DNA of 7,267 nucleotides from Candidatus Bathyarchaeota archaeon (GTDB lineage: Archaea > Thermoproteota > Bathyarchaeia > TCS64): assembly GCA_030601645.1 (NCBI GenBank), contig JAUWBQ010000089.1:1-7267 (forward strand). Reading direction: 5' to 3'. The notes under the pieces are model-generated. The model was given only the letters and a program-made list of their open reading frames with translations, had not been told where the DNA came from and searched no databases. Position numbers and translations under genes: made by a program. This document shows, piece after piece, positions 1 through 6,300 of this stretch; within the stretch, counting starts at the first letter, position 1; every line of letters begins with the position of its first letter.

Positions 1-15
1 GAGTAATGAACCACG

Positions 16-303
16 ATGTTAGGGACCGGACCTACTGAGCTGATCGTTGTCCTCTTTATCGTACTGCTACTTTTCGGAGGCAAGAAGCTACCGGAGTTAG
101 CTAGGTCGATGGGATCTGCGGTTAGGGAGTACTCAACGGCCACGAAGGACCCCGCCAAGTTCGTTGAGAGCCAGACCAAGACTAAAGAGGAAGAGGAGCG
201 GGATGCGATCCTTGAGGCCGCCAGGAAGCTCGGAATTGAGACCGAGGGCAGGAGCATAAAGGAGATCGCTGAGGATATAGTCAAGACCACGAACAGGGAG
301 TAA
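16..303 (+). CDS. tatA: Sec-independent protein translocase subunit TatA
   Basis: TatA is the small pore-forming or membrane-weakening subunit of the twin-arginine pathway, which exports folded proteins across the cytoplasmic membrane with TatC. The 95-residue product has the family layout. A short N-terminal segment with Gly-Pro-Thr-Glu (residues 5-8) leads into one hydrophobic helix (about 9-20), then the hallmark FGGKKLPELARSMG hinge and amphipathic helix (20-33), then a charged tail rich in Lys and Glu. The tail ends in a distinct segment (about 62-90) with a KLGIETEG core that looks like two short helices. The start is the ATG giving the normal short N-terminus; no clear ribosome-binding sequence is visible in the 15 bases before it. 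TAA/TGA triplets at bases 4-9 could end an upstream gene. tatC follows 31 bases after the stop, so the two are probably one operon. A TatB role cannot be excluded by sequence, but archaea usually have TatA-type proteins only. Confidence 0.93.
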   Translation: MLGTGPTELIVVLFIVLLLFGGKKLPELARSMGSAVREYSTATKDPAKFVESQTKTKEEEERDAILEAARKLGIETEGRSIKEIAEDIVKTTNRE

Positions 304-323
304 GTCATCTACACCGGGTTCTT

Positions 324-327
324 GGTG
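324..327 (+). promoter_or_regulatory. Ribosome-binding site of tatC
   Basis: GGTG lies 7 bases before the TTG start of tatC and matches the core of the archaeal anti-Shine-Dalgarno partner GGAGGTGAT. It supports the unusual TTG start. The match is only four bases. Confidence 0.5.
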
Positions 328-334
328 CTTTTAG

Positions 335-1180
335 TTGGCTGAAGAGGAAGAGCTTTCAATCTGGGATCATCTCGAGGAGCTCTCTCAGAGGCTCCGAAGA
401 GTTCTATTCGTCATCGTCCTGGCAACCGTTCTTGTGGTAGTTCTACCGGGTGACCTGGGGAGCGCCCTAAGGTTGGACTTCTCCAACTACAGGCCTCTAC
501 TATCTGTTGTGATAGAGATAATCCAAGACGCTCTACTCCCGGAGCCTGTAAATCTCTTGGCGATAGGCTGGCTCGACATGTTCTACATTTTCTTCCTTGT
601 GGCGTTTGTGTTGGGGATGCTCATTACAATGCCCTACACGGTGTATGAGCTGTTCAAGTTCATCAGCCCTGCTCTCTACCCCCATGAGAAGAGGCGCATG
701 TACACGTTCGTATTTATAGTAACACTACTTTTCTCGATAGGCGCGCTGTATGCATGGTTCGTGCTCTTACCCACTACATTCAATGTCCTATACGGGTTCG
801 TGTTCCAGAGCAATATCGTGCCCCTCTTCGCTGTAAAGGACTTCTTCAACATGGTGGCGTTCGGTATTCTTGGCTCAGGTATCTTCTACACGTTTCCCCT
901 CGTCATCTGGATGCTGGTGAGTGCAGACCTGATCGGCGTCCAGACATTGAAGGAGAACAGGAAGCAGCTCTTCATCGGCCTCATCATAGTTACGGCAGTG
1001 CTGACCCCAGACCCCACCCCGTTCTCGATGCTGCTCATGTCGATCCCGTTCTACATACTATACGAGATCACGATACAGGTCCTCTCCAGAGTAAAGAAGG
1101 AGAAGAGGGACCCAGCAATTGACATCGGAATACAGGCCTCGAGGGAGATGCTGAGTAGAACCCAGGACCCTGACACCTGA
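335..1180 (+). CDS. tatC: Sec-independent protein translocase subunit TatC
   Basis: TatC is the six-helix membrane receptor that binds twin-arginine signal peptides and recruits TatA. The 281 residues show the family motifs in order. These are the N-terminal cytoplasmic HLEELSQRLRR (12-22), the first helix (about 23-37), an external loop, and the second helix ending in YELFKFISPALYPHEKRR (104-121), whose Glu118 matches the essential Glu of E. coli TatC. Later come the ENRKQL segment (207-212) and LTPDPTPFSMLLMSIPFYILYE (223-244). The start must be TTG: an in-frame TAG directly precedes it and no other start codon occurs before the conserved HLEEL motif. The intramembrane Glu normally found two residues before the Pro of the fourth helix (Glu170 in E. 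coli, Glu165 in Aquifex) appears to be Thr186 here. The last 30 residues form a polar cytoplasmic tail. It follows tatA closely and converges on ftsZ. Confidence 0.97.
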   Translation: MAEEEELSIWDHLEELSQRLRRVLFVIVLATVLVVVLPGDLGSALRLDFSNYRPLLSVVIEIIQDALLPEPVNLLAIGWLDMFYIFFLVAFVLGMLITMPYTVYELFKFISPALYPHEKRRMYTFVFIVTLLFSIGALYAWFVLLPTTFNVLYGFVFQSNIVPLFAVKDFFNMVAFGILGSGIFYTFPLVIWMLVSADLIGVQTLKENRKQLFIGLIIVTAVLTPDPTPFSMLLMSIPFYILYEITIQVLSRVKKEKRDPAIDIGIQASREMLSRTQDPDT

Positions 1181-1238
1181 TCCCAATTCTTCCCCACAAT
1201 GCTTGAAGACTAAACCTAGGGTCTCGACTGGGGCTATT

Positions 1239-1268
1239 AAAAATTAAAAAAGTGGGTCTGGGAAAAAA
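1239..1268 (-). terminator. T-rich terminator of ftsZ
   Basis: Read on the minus strand just past the ftsZ stop, three T-runs follow each other: six T (1268-1263), six T (1251-1246) and five T (1243-1239). Such T-tracts without a stable hairpin are the usual archaeal termination signal. The plus strand carries only A-runs here, so this does not serve tatC. Confidence 0.65.
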
Positions 1269-1271
1269 GGG

Positions 1272-2411
1272 CTACTTGCTTCTCGCGAGCTTGACTGATT
1301 TCTTGGCTTTCTCTGTCTTCGGTTTCGCCTTGGGCTTCGCTACGCTCTTCTTGGCAACTAGCACTTTCTTAGGCTTCTCCTTTGCCATCTCGAAGGTCGG
1401 CTTGGGAAAATCTGAGAGGAAGGGACTGTCCACTCCCGAGAGCACGACTGTCACCTTCATCCTGTCATCGAGTTCGCTGGTGACCCTGGCGCCCCACGCG
1501 ACACGGGCGTCGGGTGAGACCCTGTCCAGGACGAGCTCTCCCGCCCTGTTGACGTCCTCTAGTGTCATGTCCCCTCCGCCCTCGATGTAGACAAGGGCCC
1601 CCTTGGCCTCCCTTATGTCCCCTATGTCCAGGAGCTGGGAGTCTAGTGCCCTCTCGACGGCCTCTTCGACCTTGGCGTCTCCGGCGCCCTCGCCGAAACC
1701 GATTGCACAGATGCCGCCTTCCCTCATTATGGCGTTCATGTCGGCGAAGTCCAAGTTCATCAGGCCGGGCATCGACAGCGCCTCGGCCATGTTCTTGATG
1801 AATGTGGAGATCCTCTCGTTGGCGACGCCGAAGGCCTCCTTCAGCGGGAGGTTGCCTGCCACCCTACGTAGACTGTTGTTGTCAATTACGATGACCGAGT
1901 CACAGATCTCAACTAGGTCCTTTAATCCGTCCTTGGCCTTGTCCAGCCTAGTCCCCTCGACCTCGAAGGGAATTGTCACGACACCGATGGTCAGGTTCCC
2001 GAGCTCTCGAGAGATCCTTGCGACCACCGGGGAGGCCCCTGTCCCAGTTCCTCCACCGAGGGTCGTCGTCACGAAGACGAGGTTTGCGTCTCCTATCGCC
2101 TTCTCGATGTCTAGGGCGCTCTCCTCTGCGGCCTTCAGCCCCTTCTCGGGGAAGCCCCCGCATCCGAGTCCGCCTGTAGTGTTGTAGCCTAGAAGGACCC
2201 TCTCGTCCGCCTTCGATATGCTTAGGTGCTGTGCGTCACTGTTCATGGCGTACGTTCTGACTCCGGTGATCCCCCGCTTCATCCAGGAGACGATGTTCGA
2301 GCCGCCGCCTCCAACGCCGATGACGCTTATCTTGGGGATGGATTCCTTTGCTATCTCTTCGATGCTTCGCTCTGCCATTGCTAGAGAACCGACTTCCGCT
2401 TCAACCTGCAT
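1272..2411 (-). CDS. ftsZ: Cell division GTPase FtsZ
   Basis: FtsZ is the tubulin-like GTPase that polymerises at mid-cell to form the division ring. The 379-residue protein holds every GTPase landmark. The T1 loop GGGGSN is at 34-39, the tubulin signature LGGGTGTG at 118-125, a DNNSL stretch at 177-181 contacts the base/ribose side, and the T7 loop NLDFADM (219-225) carries the catalytic acids Asp221 and Asp224. The C-terminal activation domain runs to about residue 325. A 27-residue acidic leader precedes the first strand. The tail (about 340-379) is Lys/Ala/Pro-rich and strongly basic, with no recognisable acidic-hydrophobic C-terminal peptide of the bacterial kind. The T3 region reads TTGGLGCGGFPEKG (78-91) rather than the usual LTRGLGAGGNPExG. 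The ATG at 2411 has a GGGGTG upstream; an in-frame ATG at codon 12 lacks one. It is probably transcribed alone. Whether it is FtsZ1- or FtsZ2-like needs a tree. Confidence 0.97.
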   Translation of the reverse strand: MQVEAEVGSLAMAERSIEEIAKESIPKISVIGVGGGGSNIVSWMKRGITGVRTYAMNSDAQHLSISKADERVLLGYNTTGGLGCGGFPEKGLKAAEESALDIEKAIGDANLVFVTTTLGGGTGTGASPVVARISRELGNLTIGVVTIPFEVEGTRLDKAKDGLKDLVEICDSVIVIDNNSLRRVAGNLPLKEAFGVANERISTFIKNMAEALSMPGLMNLDFADMNAIMREGGICAIGFGEGAGDAKVEEAVERALDSQLLDIGDIREAKGALVYIEGGGDMTLEDVNRAGELVLDRVSPDARVAWGARVTSELDDRMKVTVVLSGVDSPFLSDFPKPTFEMAKEKPKKVLVAKKSVAKPKAKPKTEKAKKSVKLARSK

Positions 2412-2419
2412 TTATACTA

Positions 2420-2425
2420 CACCCC
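2420..2425 (-). promoter_or_regulatory. Ribosome-binding site of ftsZ
   Basis: GGGGTG on the minus strand lies 8 bases before the ATG at 2411. It supports that ATG over the internal ATG at codon 12, which has no comparable sequence. Confidence 0.5.
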
Positions 2426-2440
2426 GTTTATTGCTGATCA

Positions 2441-2453
2441 GTATTAAAAATAC
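2441..2453 (-). promoter_or_regulatory. TATA-like promoter of ftsZ
   Basis: On the minus strand this reads GTATTTTTAATAC, an AT box with 5-bp inverted arms (GTATT/AATAC). Its centre is about 36 bases from the ftsZ ATG. With the usual archaeal TATA-to-start distance of about 25 bases, transcription would begin close to 2420, leaving a leader of roughly ten bases. That would place the start of the message inside or next to the proposed ribosome-binding site, so the message may be nearly leaderless. Position is inferred, not proven. Confidence 0.45.
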
Positions 2454-2620
2454 AGTTTAATTTAGGCGTGTGTAAGTCTCCAAAACTACAAACACGGAAC
2501 TCCAAATTTGTGGTGAAAAAAGCGCTCTGTGAATCATTCAATCTAATGTGCCTTGACAAAGTATCGAAAGACCATGTTTTTGAGACCAATATAAGCAATT
2601 TGTATTACAAGTCCATAATT
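2454..2620. other. AT-rich divergent spacer, no gene seen
   Basis: This is the middle of the 255-base gap between the divergent ftsZ and CBS genes. It is clearly richer in A and T than the flanking genes. A GTG-started frame from 2468 runs through it, but its composition and its overlap with the CBS start make it unlikely to be a gene. An 8-bp palindrome CAAATTTG sits at 2503-2510. I see no tRNA, box C/D RNA, or transposon remnant. Confidence 0.5.
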
Positions 2621-2630
2621 GATATTTTAA
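2621..2630 (+). promoter_or_regulatory. TATA-like promoter of the CBS gene
   Basis: GATATTTTAA is a TATA-like box about 40 bases before the CBS-protein ATG. It would place transcription start near 2652 and leave a short leader that includes the GGTGG ribosome-binding site. Confidence 0.45.
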
Positions 2631-2657
2631 GTCCCGACCATCCAAAAGAGAAAATCC

Positions 2658-2662
2658 GGTGG
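2658..2662 (+). promoter_or_regulatory. Ribosome-binding site of the CBS gene
   Basis: GGTGG lies 4 bases before the ATG at 2667 (5 bases if only GGTG pairs), matching the archaeal GGAGGTGAT consensus and fixing this start. Confidence 0.55.
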
Positions 2663-2666
2663 TCGC

Positions 2667-3140
2667 ATGAGACTCTTGATCGAGGATGTCACTATTAGGA
2701 AGGTGGAGACTATCGACTCCGAGACCTCGGTTAGAGAGGCCACCGAACGTATGAACAGCCGGTCAACGAGCTGTCTGATAGTGCTCACGGGGGGGGAGAT
2801 ATCAGGGATCCTTACGACCTGTGATGTCGTTTCGCGGGTGGTCGCCAAGGGGCTGGACCCTGAGCGCACGCCCGTGGTGGACGTCATGTCGAAGCCCGTG
2901 ATCATGATGAGGCCGGACGCCCCCCTCGAGGAGGCGATCAAGATAATGCTCCAGCATAAGATCAAGAAGATCCCATTGGTCACGAGCCATGCCTATGAGG
3001 ACAGGCTGGTGGGGTTGCTCTCCCTCTCAGATATCATAGAGAGCCATTCGGAGATCTTCTCTAAACTGTGGGAGGAGGCCTTGATGATCACAACGGTTAT
3101 CGCGGAGAAAGGGGAGTTCGTGGTCGTAGCGACCCAGTAG
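2667..3140 (+). CDS. Tandem CBS-domain protein
   Basis: The 157-residue protein is essentially one Bateman module, the paired CBS unit that senses adenine nucleotides such as AMP, ATP or S-adenosylmethionine. CBS1 spans about 6-62 and ends in GILTTCDVVSRVVAKG, with Asp53 at the position that usually contacts ribose. CBS2 spans about 70-128, opens with DVMSKPVIMMRPDAPLEEA and closes with LVGLLSLSDIIE, where Asp122 is the equivalent residue. A further 28 residues (about 130-157) form a helix and a hydrophobic strand-like end, FVVVATQ. No catalytic or DNA-binding domain is fused, so it probably acts as a free-standing regulator or dimer partner; its target is unknown. It is soluble, with no signal or membrane helix. 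It is transcribed away from ftsZ from its own promoter and is followed by a T-rich tract, so it is likely monocistronic. Confidence 0.93.
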   Translation: MRLLIEDVTIRKVETIDSETSVREATERMNSRSTSCLIVLTGGEISGILTTCDVVSRVVAKGLDPERTPVVDVMSKPVIMMRPDAPLEEAIKIMLQHKIKKIPLVTSHAYEDRLVGLLSLSDIIESHSEIFSKLWEEALMITTVIAEKGEFVVVATQ

Positions 3141-3251
3141 ACGAGTATGGGCTGTTTCTACCCGGAATACAAATTCGCCACCCCATTTCGAATCACCGAT
3201 ACTCCGCAAGATTGATTACTATATGATTTTAGGGTCAATATCATTCATCCA

Positions 3252-3262
3252 TTTTCTTTTTC
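3252..3262 (+). terminator. T-rich tract, likely terminator of the CBS gene
   Basis: TTTTCTTTTTC on the plus strand lies about 110 bases past the CBS stop and before the TPR promoter. It fits an archaeal T-tract terminator. A stretch of leader without a known gene precedes it, so the assignment is modest. Confidence 0.4.
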
Positions 3263-3268
3263 TATATT

Positions 3269-3286
3269 CGTATTCGATGGAATACG
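3269..3286. repeat. Perfect 7-bp inverted repeat, possible operator
   Basis: CGTATTC, a 4-base spacer GATG, then GAATACG: the two 7-base arms are exact reverse complements. The repeat abuts the promoter-like box of the TPR gene on its upstream side. That is where archaeal activators or repressors often bind. It could also form a small RNA hairpin if the CBS transcript reads through. GGAATAC also occurs alone at 3164-3170, in the same spacer. Confidence 0.55.
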
Positions 3287-3296
3287 GAAAAAATAG
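3286..3296 (+). promoter_or_regulatory. BRE/TATA-like promoter of the TPR gene
   Basis: GGAAAAAATAG resembles a purine-rich BRE followed by an A/T box. Its centre lies about 26 bases before 3318, so transcription would begin at or beside the TTG codon. The message would then be leaderless from TTG, or have a leader of about 20 bases if the GTG at 3339 is used. A second TATA-like box, ACTATATGA, lies further up at 3218-3226. Confidence 0.4.
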
Positions 3297-3317
3297 AGAC
3301 TAGGGGCTACGTTTCAG

Positions 3318-6300
3318 TTGGCTTCGGAGGAAAAGGCAGTGCAAACAGAGGCTAGGCAGGAGGATAGTTCATTCGATGTAGGCAATACTGAACTTGATGA
3401 AGCCAAAGCCCTCCTTGCCACTGCTCAGGCCAGGATAGCGGTTCTCGAGGAAGGCAACCTCGTTAAGGCCATCAAACTCTACGAGAATGCACTCGCCATC
3501 TACAGCAAGATAAACAATCAAGTAGGAATCGGGGACGCACAGCACAGCCTCGGGAAGATAAACGAGAGTCTGGGGGAGTTAGATAAGGCAATCTCTCACT
3601 TAAATGAGGCGCTGCAGGTCTTCAGGGGCCTCAAGGAGCGAGACCGGATCGCTGAGATCCTCAACAATCTCGGCGAGATCCATATCGAGAGGAGAGATTA
3701 CAAACAGGCTGAGGCCCACCTGAAAGAGGCCCTCAAGATCAGAAGGGAGCTCGATGATAAGAGAGAGATGACGAGGACCATACGCAACCTAGGCAGGATC
3801 TTCGAGCTAATCGGGGAGTATAACGAGGCCCGGATCTTCTATCGCCTCGTACTCCAGATCTTCGAGAGGTTAGAGGACGAGAAGGGTATAGTTGACACCA
3901 AGTTCCTCCTCGGCACACTGCTGACCAAGATGGGGAGGTACAAGGACGCGAAACCAAGGTTCGCTGAAGTGCTCAAGAAGTACACCGAGATGGAGGACGA
4001 AACAGGCATCGTCGGGAGCCACAGCTACCTCGGAGTCGTCCTGTACCAGTCAAGCGACTATGAGAAAGCTAGACGACACCTGTTACAGGCCTACGATAGC
4101 TACAAGGCTTCAGGAGAGAAGGAGGGCCTGGCTAGGACACAACTCTACCTGGGAGCCGTCCTGACGAGGCTCGACAAGGTCTCCGAGGCTGAGAAGTACC
4201 TCAGCAAGGCTCTGACGCTGTACAGAGACCTTGGTGAGAAGAAGGAGGTCTCCAAGGCCCTATACCATCTTGGCAGAATCTATGTCGGGCAGGGCGACCT
4301 CAAGAAGGGTAAGACGCATCTCGACGAGGCCCTAACGCTGCAGAGGGAGTTCAACGATAAAGAGGCCATCGCAGATTGCACAGCGGCTCTCGGCGATGTC
4401 AATGATAGGCTTGGGGACCACCAGGCGGCCCTGCATTGCTTGGAAGAAGCGGCTAAGATCTACGAGGAGTACTACAAGCGGAAGGAACTAGCTAGCACGT
4501 GTAATGACATCGGGGCCATCCTCAGCGAACATGGCGATTACAAGAAGGCGGAGAAACACTTCAAAGCGGCCATCAAGATATACGACGAGCTCAGTGATGA
4601 GGAGAACGTAGCGAAGGCGAAGTATAACCTCGGCGTCATCCACAGCGAGCTTGAGAACTACAAGAAGGCCAAGACGCTACTGGATCAGGCGCTTAAGATC
4701 CAGAGAAAGTACGGGGATCAGCCCGCCATGGCTGGGACACTCTACAACCTCGGCGTCACCCTGTGCGAGCTGGAGAAGTACAACAAGGCGAAAAAACACC
4801 TCAAAGAGGCGTCCGAGATCCAGGAATCCCTCAAGGATGCCGAGGGCATGGCCTGGTCCCTATACAACCTCGGCGTCACCGACGGCCGTCTGGGCTTCCA
4901 TAAAGCAGCGAAGTCGAGCCTGGAGAGGAGCCTCCAGGCGTTCAAGAAGCTCGGGAACGTGGAGGGGGTGGCGAACTCCCTCGGCAACCTCGGTAGACTG
5001 AATGAGGAGCTCGAGGACTACGAGGGGGCCATCACCAGCTACCAAGAGGCCTTGGAGTTCTACGAAAAGACTGATCGTGAGGACGACATAGCCGGATTCT
5101 ATCTCAAGATTGGTGAGATACACCTCCGAGCATCCCAGTACGATGTAGCAGAGAACAACCTGGAGAAGGCTCTCAAGGGTTTCAGGAAACAGGAGGACGG
5201 TGAAGGGATCGCCAGAACCTCATCAGGCCTCGGAAAGGTGATGCTGGAGATCGGGAGGCACAGGAGAGCCAGCAACCTGCTGGCGGAAGCCTCTAACCTG
5301 TACAGGGAGACGGGGGAGAGGGAGGCCCTCATCGAGACGCTGCTCCTGCTTGGAACCGCATACACCGTGGGAGAGAAGCCGTACAAGGCTAAGGCAACCC
5401 TCAAAGAGGCCCTTGAGGTCCAGAGGGAGATAGAGGAGGGAGGCAGCCTCGAGACCCTGCTGAAGCTCGGGGACACCATGATGGACCTCGGGGAGCACGC
5501 GGAGGCGAAGCCCCTACTCGAAGAGGCGCTGGTAAAACTGAGGGAGGCCGAGGATAGAAGCGTCCTCGCCGAGACATTGGGAAAGATAGGGGTGGCCGCA
5601 TATCACACTCGGAGCTACGGGGAGAGCTCTAAGTACCTGGAAGAGGCCCTCACTGAGTATACAGGGTCCGACGATGAAGGGGCTAAGACGGAGCTGACCC
5701 ACTATCTGGGGATCTCGCTGGTCGAGATAGGAGAGCACCAGAAGGGTAAGCCTCACCTTGAGAGAGCCTTCCAAAGACACGAGGAGCGCGGTGACATCGA
5801 GCGTGCCTGCCTCGTTCTAGGGTATCTGGGTGTATGCCTCTTCGAGATGGGTGAACATGAAGAGGCGGAGAGGCATCTGCATGATGCTCTGACCATCCAG
5901 AGGGATATGGAGAACAAGGACCAGATAAGCAGGACCCTCGTCACGCTGGGCGAGACCCTCAACAAGCTCGAGAAGCACGAGGAGGCGAGGCAGCATCTCG
6001 AGGAGGCGCTTACATACACGGCTGGCGAGAGGGAGCGGGGACGCACTCTGGAGAGCCTCGGATCTGTTCTGGTTCATCTCGGCGAACGTGAGGAGGCCTT
6101 TGCGAGATTCGAGGAGGCCCGTGAGATCTTCAAGAGTCTGGGGGATCAGGAGGCGACTGCGAGGAACCTGCACGGCCTCGGACTTCTCCAGGAGGAACCA
6201 GATGAGATCGAGAGTTCGATCATGCACTTGGGAGAGGCCTTCGAGATCTACAGTGAGCTCGGCGCCTCGGATTCTTCCGTGGTCGTTCTCAACGACATGG

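Noticed and set aside
754..1122. 122-codon frame within tatC, plus strand
   Set aside because: It is out of frame inside a clear tatC, and the product is rich in His/Arg/Pro with no family resemblance.
1603..2187. 194-codon open frame antisense to ftsZ
   Set aside because: It is a shadow of the GC-rich ftsZ codons. The product is a low-complexity Ser/Pro/Arg/Leu string with no domain, and ftsZ is unmistakable on the other strand.
2468..2698. 76-codon frame starting GTG in the ftsZ-CBS spacer, plus strand
   Set aside because: It lies in AT-rich promoter DNA, has no ribosome-binding site, carries no recognisable domain and overlaps the well-supported start of the CBS gene by 32 bases.
3027..3209. 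60-codon minus-strand frame overlapping the CBS 3' end
   Set aside because: It has no ribosome-binding site, no known domain and is mostly antisense to the CBS gene.
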